Shown: positions 18,273 through 27,596, numbered from the stretch's first letter. The stretch is 46,247 bases of DNA from Planctomycetota bacterium (GCA_027623235.1 JAQBVJ010000054.1:1-46247); one strand, 5' to 3'. Notes: generated by a model from the letters alone, not told the origin. Numbers and translations are program-made.

Positions 18273-18650
18273 ATGACGGAAACATCGGCGACACTTTATC
18301 AGCGGCTGGGCGGGTATGATGCCGTTGCGGCCGTCGCGGGAAACCTCATCGGGCGGCTGATGGCGGACGGACAGCTCGGGCGGTTCTGGGCTCATCGCGG
18401 ACAGGACGGGCTCGACCGGGAAAAGCAGTTGCTGATCGATTTTCTTTGCGCGAGTGCCGGCGGCCCGTTGCTCTACACGGGACGCGACATGACGACGACT
18501 CACCGCGGCATGCGGATCAGCAAGAGCGACTGGACGATCTTCATCGGTCACGTCAAAGCGACGCTGGCCGAGTTCGACGTTCCCGAAAAAGAAACCGCCG
18601 ACGTCGTTGGCTTTGTCGAGAGTACGAAGTCTGAAATCGTCGAGTGCTGA
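18273..18650 (+). CDS. glbN: Group I truncated hemoglobin
   Basis: A 125-residue 2-on-2 globin. Family features are LYQRLGGYDAVAAVAGNLIG at the A/B helices, the GGP...Y.GRDM segment (SAGGPLLYTGRDM) before the F helix, and the proximal heme ligand, most likely His77 in TTTHRGMRIS. These small hemoglobins bind O2 or NO and often detoxify NO in the cytoplasm. The position usually held by the B10 Tyr (family pattern FYxRV) reads LIGRL here, so the common polar distal residue seems absent. The ATG at 18273 has GGGAGA 9 nt upstream; an earlier in-frame start would add 47 unconserved residues. The gene is monocistronic or may run into the SGNH hydrolase gene 41 bases downstream. Confidence 0.88.
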   Translation: MTETSATLYQRLGGYDAVAAVAGNLIGRLMADGQLGRFWAHRGQDGLDREKQLLIDFLCASAGGPLLYTGRDMTTTHRGMRISKSDWTIFIGHVKATLAEFDVPEKETADVVGFVESTKSEIVEC

Positions 18651-18691
18651 CGTAACTCCACCCACGACGACTTCCCTGCAAAGGATTCCTC

Positions 18692-19651
<960 letters not shown>

Positions 19652-19666
19652 GTCTCAGACGCGGAT

Positions 19667-19745
19667 GGGAGGGCGAGGCTCCTGCCGAGCCGCATTCTGG
19701 TTAGTCAGTTGTAGACCCAGGCTCAGCAGGAGCTTCGCCCTCCCC
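19667..19745. repeat. Dispersed inverted repeat, family R1, copy 2
   Basis: The left arm is GGGAGGGCGAGGCTCCTGCC plus GAGCCG; the right arm is GGCTCAGCAGGAGCTTCGCC plus CTCCCC. It fills the convergent gap between the SGNH hydrolase and aldolase stops, where the hairpin could end transcription from both sides. See the copies at 12332 and 26090. Confidence 0.85.
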
Positions 19746-19758
19746 GATGATTCCGAAC

Positions 19759-20535
19759 TCAGCTCAGCTGGTCGAAGTCTGCTGAGCTGGCTTCCAGCGC
19801 GTTCATGATCGCCATGAATTCTCCGCCGTGGTTGATCAACTGGGCTCCCAGGCCCTGGAGCTTCTGCATCTGCTCCAGCGTGCCGGCGGGGGTTCCCCAG
19901 GCTTTGCCGTGTTTCTTTGCGGCTGCAGAAACGGCTTCGAAGGCAGAGTCGATCGTCATGTCTCCGTCGTAGTGTTTCAGGCGGAGGCCCAGATCTCCCG
20001 GGCCGACGAACATGCCGTCGACTCCTGGCGTCGCGGCGATGGTGTCGACATTTTCGACGGCTTCGGGAGTCTCAATCTGCACGACGAGAAACGTCTGCTC
20101 GTTGACGTGCTCGACGTAGCTGTCAGCCCCGTGCTCTTTTGTGTGCAGATAAAAATCGCTGTCCAGGCCGGCAGCGTCGATGCCTCGATTGCCGATCGGC
20201 GGGAACTTGACGTCGTCCGCCAGCTGCGCGGCTTTCTCGGGGGTCGACACGTGCGGGATCATCAGGCCGGTCGCTCCGTCTTCCAGGTAGCGGTACAGCC
20301 GGGTCTTCTCGGTCGTCGGCGCGCGGAGCATGCAGTCGATGTCGTATTTGTGAAAGTAGGCGAGAACCGTCTGCAGCTCACGGTCCGTCCAGGTGCGGTG
20401 CTCACAGTCCAGCCAGATGCAGTCAAAACCGAAGTGAGCCGCCTGCGCGATGAACGACGGAATAAAGTGGCCCAGGCAGCACATCCGCACGACCTCACCA
20501 TTGCGGATTTTTGCGAGCGTCTTGCTGTTTCTCAT
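19759..20535 (-). CDS. HpcH/HpaI-family aldolase
   Basis: A 258-residue class II (metal-dependent) pyruvate aldolase-like protein. Family residues are the catalytic His46 in WLDCEHRTW, Arg71 in MLRAPT, and the metal ligands Glu155 (VQIETPEAVENVD) and Asp181 (FVGPGDLGLRL). Enzymes of this family cleave 2-keto-3-deoxy acids such as 2-keto-3-deoxy-L-rhamnonate or 4-hydroxy-2-oxoheptanedioate to pyruvate and an aldehyde. The substrate here is unknown; a sugar-acid role would suit the neighbourhood. The ATG at 20535 starts the conserved N-terminus; an upstream ATG would add 25 unconserved residues. It is divergent from the Gfo/Idh/MocA gene with 141 bases between. Confidence 0.88.
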   Translation of the reverse strand: MRNSKTLAKIRNGEVVRMCCLGHFIPSFIAQAAHFGFDCIWLDCEHRTWTDRELQTVLAYFHKYDIDCMLRAPTTEKTRLYRYLEDGATGLMIPHVSTPEKAAQLADDVKFPPIGNRGIDAAGLDSDFYLHTKEHGADSYVEHVNEQTFLVVQIETPEAVENVDTIAATPGVDGMFVGPGDLGLRLKHYDGDMTIDSAFEAVSAAAKKHGKAWGTPAGTLEQMQKLQGLGAQLINHGGEFMAIMNALEASSADFDQLS

Positions 20536-20676
20536 GAGTGGTCTTTCGGCAGGTTGGTTGCGGAGGCGGGTTGAGCACGGGAGCATCCCGACAGAGCGGC
20601 GTGTGTTCAAGCCTGCGCCGAACGGGCACGATCAAAGCTGCGCTGCCGGGCAGCGCAAAGAACGGAAGACTGATCC

Positions 20677-21720
20677 ATGTCACAGATTCGAATTGGCGTC
20701 ACGGGGTCCGGCTTTATGGGACGGACTCATGTCGATGCCGCGGCCAAGCTGGACTCGACGGTTCCAGTCGCGGTGACGGGTGGCAGCCGGGCCGGGAAGC
20801 TCGCTGAGGATTACGGCATCGCGACCGAACCGGACCTCGCCAGCCTGCTCGCGCGAGGCGACGTCGATGCGGTGATTATCTCGACCCCGCACTGGCTGCA
20901 CTGTGAGGAAGCTCTGGCGTGTGCCGAGGCCGGCGTGCACGTGCTCGTCGAAAAACCGATGGCGACCAGCCTTGAGGACTGCGACCGGATGACTGCCGCG
21001 TTCGCGGAAAAAGGGCTCGTCCTGTCGCTGGGTTATCACCAGCGGTTTCGCGAGTCGAACAAGACGGCTCAGCGGCTGGTCAAAGAGGGAGCGATCGGCA
21101 AGGTTCGCTGCATTCAGACGTCGGCTCTGTTTGACATCGCGGCGATGCGGTCCGACCCCGGTTTCGGCGGGGCGTGGAGCTGGTGGACCGACCCGCGAGC
21201 CATCGCGCATTTGATCAACAGTGCTCCCCACACGATCGATCTGTGCCGCTGGTGCCTGGGCGCGGACCTCGTTTCGGCAGCCGCTCAGAGCGGGACATTT
21301 CGCGAGGAGAACCCCAACGAAAACACGACGATGTCTCTGTTGTCGTTTTCGGACGGGACGATGGCCTCGTTCTGGTCGTCGAGCGTGTGCCCCTCGCCGG
21401 TCTTTTCGGGTGAGGAGTTTCGATTTCGGTTCATGGGCGACGAGGGGATCATCGATCACGACCCGTACAGCCGCGTGCAGCTCGGCAAGGCAGGCAAGTG
21501 GGAAACCGTCTACGAGCAGCCGCCGGTCGGCCATACCGACGCGAACTCGGCCTTCAGCATGAACCGGATGCAGGCCTACTGCGACCAGGTTCAGGCGTTT
21601 GTGAATTCGATCGGCGGAAAGCCAGGTGGCGAGGGCACTCCTGCGGACGGTCGAGCCGGCGTCGCCGCCGTGCTGGCCATGCTGGCCGCGGCGGAAACCG
21701 GACAGACTCAGCGGCTTTGA
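20677..21720 (+). CDS. Cytoplasmic Gfo/Idh/MocA family oxidoreductase
   Basis: A 347-residue NAD(P)-dependent sugar dehydrogenase-like protein. The N-terminal Rossmann fold has IGVTGSGFMGRTH, then VDAVIISTPHWLH and the characteristic VEKPMA (Glu92-Lys93-Pro94, catalytic Lys region). The C-terminal domain includes GAWSWWTDPRAIAHLINSAP followed by HTIDL, whose His is in the usual catalytic position. No signal peptide is present, in contrast to the two Tat-exported relatives at 41769 and 43266. Typical substrates are sugars, inositols or sugar acids. It is divergent from the aldolase gene, an arrangement compatible with shared control of a sugar-acid pathway, which is inference. Confidence 0.9.
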   Translation: MSQIRIGVTGSGFMGRTHVDAAAKLDSTVPVAVTGGSRAGKLAEDYGIATEPDLASLLARGDVDAVIISTPHWLHCEEALACAEAGVHVLVEKPMATSLEDCDRMTAAFAEKGLVLSLGYHQRFRESNKTAQRLVKEGAIGKVRCIQTSALFDIAAMRSDPGFGGAWSWWTDPRAIAHLINSAPHTIDLCRWCLGADLVSAAAQSGTFREENPNENTTMSLLSFSDGTMASFWSSSVCPSPVFSGEEFRFRFMGDEGIIDHDPYSRVQLGKAGKWETVYEQPPVGHTDANSAFSMNRMQAYCDQVQAFVNSIGGKPGGEGTPADGRAGVAAVLAMLAAAETGQTQRL

Positions 21721-21801
21721 GCACCGGTCTCGCGTGAGCAACGATCAGGAGCTGCGTCGATTCCGGGTTCAGAGAAACTTGATAAAACAACCCGTAACTA
21801 C

Positions 21802-21829
21802 TTTACAGACATAATCACGGACTTATAAC
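21802..21829 (+). promoter_or_regulatory. Possible sigma-70-type promoter for the small membrane protein gene
   Basis: TTTACA (21802-21807) and TATAAC (21824-21829), spaced 16 bases apart, each match the consensus at five of six positions. They lie in an AT-rich stretch inside an otherwise GC-rich region, about 45 bases before the ATG at 21874. Confidence 0.4.
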
Positions 21830-21873
21830 ACACCCCCCACCCGCCAGACCCCTGCCAAACCGATCAATCCACG

Positions 21874-22110
21874 ATGCCGAGCTCAGCCACGAAATCTGCC
21901 TCAAAATCTCAATCGCTTCGCCTGTATCTGGGTCTCGGACTCATCGCCTGGGTGGCGACGTTTCTGATGGTCCACGGGCCAGATGTGATCCTGAGCTACC
22001 TCGCGATTCAGATCGTCACCTCCGGCATCTTCGCGTTCTTCATGTGGAAGACCGAGAAGAAGATCGGTGCAACTGGCATCAGCGACTCAGGTGATAACCA
22101 GACGCCTTGA
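21874..22110 (+). CDS. Small protein with two predicted membrane helices
   Basis: A 78-residue protein I do not recognise. After a Ser/Lys-rich start it has two hydrophobic stretches, LYLGLGLIAWVATFLMV and VILSYLAIQIVTSGIFAFFM, followed by a charged WKTEKKIG tail. The layout recalls small AtpI/AtpZ-like or other accessory inner-membrane proteins, but no motif confirms this and no ATP synthase genes are near. There is no good Shine-Dalgarno before the ATG; a plausible promoter lies upstream. It is followed after 63 bases by the broken open frame at 22173. Confidence 0.55.
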   Translation: MPSSATKSASKSQSLRLYLGLGLIAWVATFLMVHGPDVILSYLAIQIVTSGIFAFFMWKTEKKIGATGISDSGDNQTP

Positions 22111-22120
22111 GGGGCGTTGG

Positions 22121-22135
22121 CCTGAGTCGTCTAAG
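22121..22135 (+). repeat. 15-base shared element, copy 1
   Basis: CCTGAGTCGTCTAAG occurs here and again at 44698-44712. The similarity continues downstream as GCCACC..TGCC with a 3-base gap. In both cases it lies upstream of a gene encoding an N-terminal hydrophobic segment (37 and 82 bases before the ATG). Confidence 0.5.
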
Positions 22136-22172
22136 CGTCTGCCACCACTGCCTCCGATAATGGAACAACGCC

Positions 22173-22476
22173 ATGGCCTCTGGCTGCCGTTCGCTGGTCG
22201 ATTTTCTGACCGCGCTGGTGATCGGCGGAGTCTGTTTCGTGGCCTCAGCTCTCACTCTGACGCCGGATGTCAAGCCGGGTCGGAATGAGGTTCGACTGGC
22301 CCAGGCCTGGATCGACGTTCGCTGCATCCGTGACGCGACGATTGCCGAAGGTCGGCTGAGCTTCGGAGACCGCTCGCCGGAAGACCCGTGGGGCCTGGTT
22401 GCTGCTATTGGGTCTGTATTTTCGAACCCGCCGCCGCCCGGACGAGCCGGACTACGTGTACTCGCATGACCGTTAG
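22173..22476 (+). pseudogene. Small two-helix membrane protein with apparent frameshift
   Basis: The ATG frame starts MASGCRSLVDFLTALVIGGV, a membrane segment, then a soluble stretch to SPEDPW. There it meets a G4 run (22390-22393), after which the ATG frame loses coding character. Deleting one G joins it to AWLLLLGLYFRTRRRPDEPD then YVYSHDR and a TAG at 22474, which reads as a second membrane helix with a basic cytoplasmic tail. The repaired product would be about 100 residues. It may be a decayed gene, a sequencing error or, less likely, programmed frameshifting. I do not recognise the family. An R2 repeat starts 8 bases after the stop. Confidence 0.45.
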
Positions 22477-22483
22477 CAGCCGG

Positions 22484-22567
22484 TTGAAAAGTAGCGGCAC
22501 GGCACAAGCCGTCCGGTCCGAGCGCACTCTTACCCATGCAAAACCGGGCGGCTCGCGCCGCTCCGCT
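22484..22567. repeat. Dispersed inverted repeat, family R2, copy 1
   Basis: The element begins TTGAAAAGTAGCGGCACGGC, continues ACAAGCCGTCCGGTCC and ends AAAACCGGGCGGCTCGCGCC then GCTCCGCT. The arms are imperfectly complementary. A closely similar copy lies at 41649-41731. It sits between the broken gene and the POT transporter stop. Confidence 0.85.
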
Positions 22568-22596
22568 GGATCTGGTGGCTGACCCTCCGACGACGC

Positions 22597-24174
22597 CTAC
22601 TGAGTGTAGGACCGGTACTTATAGAACGAGGCCCGGAACGTAAACAGGACGGCCGCGGCCGCCATCAGTCCGGCGAACAGCCAGAAGAAACCCGTCAGGC
22701 TCATGTCGCCGAATCCGGTCAGCATGGCCGTCAGTTTGTTGCCGAGCGAAACGGAAAGCAGCCAGAAGCCCATGATGGTGGACTTCATTTTTGTCGGGGC
22801 CTGGGTGTATGCAAATTCGAGGCCCGTGATGGACACCATGACTTCGGCCTGCGTCATGAGCAGGTACGGAACGATCTGCCACAGGACATTCACTGTCCCC
22901 TCGCCCGAGGTGGTAATCGCAACCTGAACCAGCGCCACGGCCACAAACGCCAGGCTGGCGACAAACATTCCGATCGACATCCTCTTCAGCGGGCTCATTT
23001 CGTACCCGCGTTTTTCCAGGAAGGGATACAGGAAGAAATTGTTGAACGGAATCAGCGCCATCACCATCAGCGGGTTGAGGGCGGAAATCTGACTCGGCAG
23101 AAGTTCCAGGCTCCCCACGAACAGGTTCATCTGTTTTGCCTGGCGAACCCAGCTGGAGCCGTGCTGGTCGAACAGAGCCCAGAAAACGCTCACAAGGAAG
23201 AAGATGCTGATAATCCTGAGGACGGCTCGCGGGCCTTCGGCGGCATCCTCACCGTATTTCTCCGTGGCGGCCGAGAAGAATCCGCCTTTGTTTTTCCCCT
23301 GGATTGCGGCTTCTATCGAGTACAGCATCACGGTCAGGAATCCGTCGTCCTCACTGATGGCCTGCCTCTCGTAGAAAATCCACAGACCGGTTGCGACACA
23401 GAACACAGTCAGAATGATGCACATTGAAGTGGGAAGTACTCCCCAGAAAAACAGAGGCAGGCCGATCGCACCGATAAACAGCAGCAGCCCGCTCAAGGTG
23501 TCGAGCAGGCCGGTCTGGCCACCAGGACTCGGTGGGACATGGACAAAGTCCTTTCGGCCCATCCAGAAGAAGACGGTCGCAACGAACATCAGAATGCCAG
23601 GGATGCCGAAGGCGATGCTCGGCCCGAACCTGGCCAGCGTCCAGGGAATCGCGAGGGTCGCAAAGAATGACCCGAAGTTGATGATGAAGTAAAATCCCTG
23701 AAACACTTTCTCGACGAGGTTCCAGTTGCCTTTGCCGAACTGGTCTCCGACGTGAGCCGACACGCACGGCTTGATTCCGCCCGAACCGATCGCGATCAGA
23801 GCCAGCCCAAGCCACATGCCGCCGATCGAGTTCTCGCCCACAGCGAGCACCGCATGGCCGAGGCAGTAGACCATCGAGAGCCACAGAATCGTGTTGTACT
23901 TTCCGAGCAGCCGGTCCGAGATAATCGCCCCGACCATCGGCAGAGCGTAGGTCGCCGCGACAAACAGGTGGTACATGTGCTGGGCACTGTCTCCCGCCGC
24001 GTTTTCCAGCATTCCCGTTGCCGCGAACAGGACCGTCAGGTGGACCTGCAGGATCGCCTTCATGCCATAAAAGCTGAACCGCTCGCAACCCTCGTTACCG
24101 ATGATGTATTTCACCCCGCGCGGCCAGCCGGTCTGCTTTGGATCCGGAGCGGTCAGGTATTTGCTTTCGGCCAT
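22597..24174 (-). CDS. POT/PTR2 family proton-dependent oligopeptide transporter
   Basis: A 525-residue inner-membrane protein of the major facilitator superfamily with about 12-14 hydrophobic helices. The family's signature in helix 1 is present as NEGCERFSFYGM (Glu28, Glu31, Arg32, the ExxER proton-coupling motif). GLALIAIGSGGIKPCVSAHV followed by GDQF matches the second PTR2 signature, and FYFIINFGSFFATL follows as in DtpT-type proteins. These symporters import di- and tripeptides with protons. A peptide importer fits with the two cytosolic or secreted peptidases in the window. The ATG at 24174 lies right before the conserved region; the 416-base gap upstream is filled mainly by nested repeats. 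Confidence 0.93.
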   Translation of the reverse strand: MAESKYLTAPDPKQTGWPRGVKYIIGNEGCERFSFYGMKAILQVHLTVLFAATGMLENAAGDSAQHMYHLFVAATYALPMVGAIISDRLLGKYNTILWLSMVYCLGHAVLAVGENSIGGMWLGLALIAIGSGGIKPCVSAHVGDQFGKGNWNLVEKVFQGFYFIINFGSFFATLAIPWTLARFGPSIAFGIPGILMFVATVFFWMGRKDFVHVPPSPGGQTGLLDTLSGLLLFIGAIGLPLFFWGVLPTSMCIILTVFCVATGLWIFYERQAISEDDGFLTVMLYSIEAAIQGKNKGGFFSAATEKYGEDAAEGPRAVLRIISIFFLVSVFWALFDQHGSSWVRQAKQMNLFVGSLELLPSQISALNPLMVMALIPFNNFFLYPFLEKRGYEMSPLKRMSIGMFVASLAFVAVALVQVAITTSGEGTVNVLWQIVPYLLMTQAEVMVSITGLEFAYTQAPTKMKSTIMGFWLLSVSLGNKLTAMLTGFGDMSLTGFFWLFAGLMAAAAVLFTFRASFYKYRSYTQ

Positions 24175-24224
24175 GAGTGTCTCGTCTCGGCGGTGGTTGC
24201 CAGGTGGATCAGCGTTTCAGAAGT

Positions 24225-24288
24225 AACCCGACGCGTGAGCGAGGGACGAAGGTCGTTCAGCATGCGCCCTCGCTGACGCTTCGGGGTT
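24225..24288. repeat. Inverted repeat of the GCGTGAGCGAGGG type (R4)
   Basis: AACCCGACGCGTGAGCGAGG (from 24225) is imperfectly complementary to CCTCGCTGACGCTTCGGGGT (ending near 24287): two mismatches and one extra base over about 21 positions. It directly abuts the larger palindrome at 24288-24415. Confidence 0.75.
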
Positions 24289-24415
24289 GTGAGTTTTTCG
24301 AAAAATTGAAAGTAGCAGACACACTCCGTGTGCCGTATGCCCCGAAAATACGGGGTTGAGGGCAGGTTCGGGCGGACGGCACACGGAGTGTGCCTGCCAC
24401 ATTGAAAAACTCACA
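24288..24415. repeat. Nested inverted repeat containing a CACACGGAGTGTGCC-type element (R3)
   Basis: The outer arms TGTGAGTTTTTC (24288-24299) and GAAAAACTCACA (24404-24415) are perfectly complementary. Inside, a 25-base pair of arms (24312-24336 and 24376-24400; core CACACTCCGTGTGCCGT) matches at 23 positions. At the centre CCCCG (24340-24344) pairs with CGGGG (24351-24355). The three levels make a long potential stem upstream of the sulfatase gene. Confidence 0.8.
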
Positions 24416-24590
24416 GCCTCCTCGGGTTAGTTAAGGACACTCGTGTCGTCCTCAAATCGAGCGGGAAGGATAGCCGGTCTGCGAAGAACGGCACAACGCG
24501 GCACCTCAGTGGAGAGGATGCTTGTCGAGGTCAGCCGGTCGGCTCACAATCGCATCCGGATATGACTCGCCTCTGCTGAAAGAAACCGCC

Positions 24591-26075
24591 ATGAGATTTC
24601 TTCTACTCGCTCTTCTTTTCGCTGCGGCTCTTCCTGGCTCAGCCCGCGCGGCCGAAAAGCCGAACGTCGTATTCTTCATCGCCGATGACGTCAGTTGGAA
24701 CGACTATGGCTGTTACGGGAACGAGGCGGCGAGGACTCCTCACGTTGACGCTCTGGCCGCGAACGGACTTCGGTTTAACCACGCGTATCTGACGGCGAGC
24801 AGCTGCAGTCCGAGTCGCTCGAGCATCATCACCGGCCGCTACCCGCACAACAACGGGAAGGCCGCCGAGCTGCATCTGCCGATTGCCGGGAACCTGCCGT
24901 GGTTTCCGGAACTGCTCCGCGAGGCGGGTTATTACACAGCCCTCAGCGGCAAGCATCACATGACCTCGACCAAAGGGCCGGAGGGAGAAACTCGACCGAA
25001 ACCGTTTGACCATGTCGACGGCGGGCGGGCGAAAGGAAACAGCGGCGGCCACGCGAACTGGGTCACCGTGACGAAAGACCGACCGAAGGACAAACCGTTT
25101 TTCTTCTGGTTCGCTGCGTACGATGCTCACCGCGACTGGGACGGCGACAAACAGTGGGACGACGACCGCTACGGGCCGATGCACAAACCGGCCGATGTCA
25201 TCGTGCCGCCCTTTCTGGTCGACGATGAGGAAACCCGGCAGGACCTCGCCTCGTACTACAACGAGGTGACTCGGTTCGACCACTACATCGGTGAGGTCGT
25301 GGCTGAGCTGAAATCTCAGGGCGAGCTGGACAACACGCTGATCTTCGTCCTGGCCGACAACGGTCGCCCGTTCCCGCGAGCCAAGACGCGGATTCACGAC
25401 TCCGGAATGAAGACGGCTCTTGTGGCGCACTGGCCGGCCGGGATCAAAACATCCGGCCGGGCGAGCGACAGCCTGGTGAGTGTCATCGACCTGGCCCCGA
25501 CAGTGCTCGATGTCGCCGGCCTCAAGCCGGCCGAGACGATGCAGGGTGTCAGCCTGCAGCCGCTGCTGGCTCGGACGGCGACACAAGTCCGCAAGTTCGC
25601 TTTCTCTGAACACAACTGGCACGACTACGAAGCTCACGGGCGCGGTGTTCGCGGCGACGGCTTCCTGCTCATCAAAAACTTCCGTCCGTACCAGGCGTGG
25701 CAGGGCCCGGCCGATTCGGTGCGGTCGCCGTCACACGCCAGCCTCGAGGCGAAACGCGATGCGAAAAAACTGACGCCGGCCCAATCAGACGTCTTTCTCG
25801 CACCGCGCCCGGCCGTTGAGCTGTACGACCTCCGAGGCGACCCGCACCAGCTGACGAATCTTGTCGGCCGGCCGGACTACAACATCCAGCGGGCGTTACT
25901 GTCGCAGACCCTCGACCGCTGGATGGAGGAAACTCACGACAGCGTGCCGGAAGAGATCTCACACGACTCGTTCGACCGTGAGACCGGCAAGGCCCTCGGC
26001 GTGAAGGATTATCGCAAGACGACGCCGGGGGAGGACAAGGGTGCGACGAAGGTCAACCGCCCGGGACCTCGTTGA
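24591..26075 (+). CDS. Secreted type I sulfatase (heparan N-sulfatase-like, S1 family)
   Basis: A 494-residue sulfatase with a signal peptide (MRFLLLALLFAAALPGSARA). The formylglycine motif is CSPSR in SSCSPSRSSIITGRYPHNNG, with Cys72 the residue to be converted, so the host needs a formylglycine-generating enzyme. Metal-site residues include the Asp pair in FFIADDVSWNDYGCYG and ADNGRPFPRAK. The segment FSEHNWHDYEAHGRGVRG resembles sulfamidase (N-sulfoglucosamine sulfohydrolase) relatives in subfamily S1_8, so N-sulfated glycosaminoglycan-like substrates are possible but unproven. The ATG at 24591 begins the signal peptide; an upstream ATG at 24522 would mask it. It converges on the PQQ-like gene across an R1 repeat. 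Confidence 0.93.
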   Translation: MRFLLLALLFAAALPGSARAAEKPNVVFFIADDVSWNDYGCYGNEAARTPHVDALAANGLRFNHAYLTASSCSPSRSSIITGRYPHNNGKAAELHLPIAGNLPWFPELLREAGYYTALSGKHHMTSTKGPEGETRPKPFDHVDGGRAKGNSGGHANWVTVTKDRPKDKPFFFWFAAYDAHRDWDGDKQWDDDRYGPMHKPADVIVPPFLVDDEETRQDLASYYNEVTRFDHYIGEVVAELKSQGELDNTLIFVLADNGRPFPRAKTRIHDSGMKTALVAHWPAGIKTSGRASDSLVSVIDLAPTVLDVAGLKPAETMQGVSLQPLLARTATQVRKFAFSEHNWHDYEAHGRGVRGDGFLLIKNFRPYQAWQGPADSVRSPSHASLEAKRDAKKLTPAQSDVFLAPRPAVELYDLRGDPHQLTNLVGRPDYNIQRALLSQTLDRWMEETHDSVPEEISHDSFDRETGKALGVKDYRKTTPGEDKGATKVNRPGPR

Positions 26076-26089
26076 GGCTTGAAAACGTC

Positions 26090-26153
26090 GGGAGGGCGAG
26101 GCTCCTGCCGAGCCGCGTTGCACGGACCGGCTCAGCAGGAGCTTCGCCCTCCC
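26090..26153. repeat. Dispersed inverted repeat, family R1, copy 3
   Basis: The shortest of the three R1 copies: GGGAGGGCGAGGCTCCTGCC then GAGCCG on the left and CCGGCTCAGCAGGAGCTTCG then CCCTCCC on the right, with a shorter centre. It lies between the convergent stops of the sulfatase and the PQQ-like gene. Confidence 0.85.
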
Positions 26154-26189
26154 ATTCTGTTTCAACTGAGGAAGCAGGAACCGCTGGCC

Positions 26190-27596
26190 TTACTCGGCCG
26201 AGACGCAGTACAGCGTCTTGCTTGATCGGATGAAGAGTTGCCCGTCGCTCACCGCGGGGGCGGCGTTGAAGTCTCCGGCGGAGGACTCGAAGCGGTTTGA
26301 GGCGAGCTGTTCGAATTCGTCGCCGAGTTTCACGACGAAGACGTCTCCGCCTCGGCGGGCGTAGAACAGCTTTCCGTCGGCAATCACGGCGGATGAGTAA
26401 TCCTGTCCGCCGCCGTAGCCGCCTCGCCCGCCGCGCGTCCGCCCGCCGCCCTGGCCGCCGAAGCTGGGACGTCCTTCCTCTTCACTGGGGCGCGCCTCGC
26501 CATCGTTTCCGCCGCTGGCCGCTGCCGGTGTGCCGCCGCTCAGTCGACCCTGGTAGACGCGTTTGCCGGTCTTCGCGTCCAGGCAGCCGACGACTCCACC
26601 GTTGACGAAGTACATTTTTTCGCCGTGGATCAGCGGCGTGCCGACTCGCGAACTGTCCGAGCCTCGCCAAACGACGTGAGTTTTTGAGACGTCGCCTTTA
26701 CCGCCGGCCTTCACCGCGATCGCTCCGCCGCCACCCGGTCCGGATTCGATGCCGTAAACGATTCCGTCGTGAGCGACCAAGCTGGAGCACATCGAGTTCG
26801 TGCCGAGCGCCTCGCAGTACCACAACAGTTTTCCCGTGTCCGGATTGAGTGCCCAGAATTCGTACGGCACTCCGATGACCAGTTCCGTGCCGCCCTCCAC
26901 ATCGACCAGGACCGGAGTTCCCCAGGTGCTGCCAAAGCCCTCGGCCTCCTGTTTCCAGACTTCCTTACCGGTCTTTTTGTCGAGGCCGACGACCGCGTGG
27001 TTTTCGACCGAAGCCGTCACGATGACGAGGTTTTTGTAGAGCACCGGGCTGGAAGCTGAACCCCAGCCACGGCGGTCGAGTTCCGTGCCGACATTCGCGT
27101 TCCACAACTCTTTGCCGTCCATGTCGTAAGCGTGGACGCCGGATTTTCCGAAGAACGCGACGACGACTTCTCCGTCAGAAACGGGCGTGTGAGTCGCGTA
27201 GCCGTTTTCAGCGAACATTCCACGGTAGGTGTCCTCGGGCAGTTTCGCGGTGACGGATTTTTTCCAAAGCTCCTTGCCGGTCTTCCGGTCGAGGCAGATC
27301 AGGTGCCGCTCGAGTTCCTCCATCGAACCCTCGCCGTTGCCGTCCGCGTAGCCCGTCCAGCTGGTGACGAAGACTTTTTCGCCAACGACGATCGGGCACG
27401 ACGAGCCGGGACCTGGCAGCTCCACTTTCCACTTCAGGTTTTTCGTTTCGCTCCACTCGGTAGGGAGCGGAGCGTCATCGGTGCTGACTCCGGACCCGTT
27501 CGGGCCGCGGAAGCGGGACCAATCGGCCGCGTCAAGGACGCTCGAACCGGTAACCATCGTGACGAGTAAAACTGTGAGAGAAAGGCGGATCTTCAT
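26190..27596 (-). CDS. Secreted PQQ-binding-like beta-propeller protein with Gly/Arg-rich insert
   Basis: A 468-residue paralogue of the protein at 3575-4843. Signal peptide MKIRLSLTVLLVTMVTGSSV is followed by DWSRFRGPNGSGVS and blades such as SSCPIVVGEKVFVTSWTGY, GSASSPVLYKNLVIVTASV and DGIVYGIESGPGGGGAIAVK. Compared with the first paralogue it carries an extra low-complexity loop at about residues 350-400, rich in Gly, Arg and acidic residues (EEEGRPSFGGQGGGRTRGGR). Such a loop could bind polyanions or simply be a flexible linker. GGAG lies 8 nt before the ATG. Function beyond an extracytoplasmic propeller is not readable. It is divergent from the ECF sigma gene. Confidence 0.88.
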   Translation of the reverse strand: MKIRLSLTVLLVTMVTGSSVLDAADWSRFRGPNGSGVSTDDAPLPTEWSETKNLKWKVELPGPGSSCPIVVGEKVFVTSWTGYADGNGEGSMEELERHLICLDRKTGKELWKKSVTAKLPEDTYRGMFAENGYATHTPVSDGEVVVAFFGKSGVHAYDMDGKELWNANVGTELDRRGWGSASSPVLYKNLVIVTASVENHAVVGLDKKTGKEVWKQEAEGFGSTWGTPVLVDVEGGTELVIGVPYEFWALNPDTGKLLWYCEALGTNSMCSSLVAHDGIVYGIESGPGGGGAIAVKAGGKGDVSKTHVVWRGSDSSRVGTPLIHGEKMYFVNGGVVGCLDAKTGKRVYQGRLSGGTPAAASGGNDGEARPSEEEGRPSFGGQGGGRTRGGRGGYGGGQDYSSAVIADGKLFYARRGGDVFVVKLGDEFEQLASNRFESSAGDFNAAPAVSDGQLFIRSSKTLYCVSAE

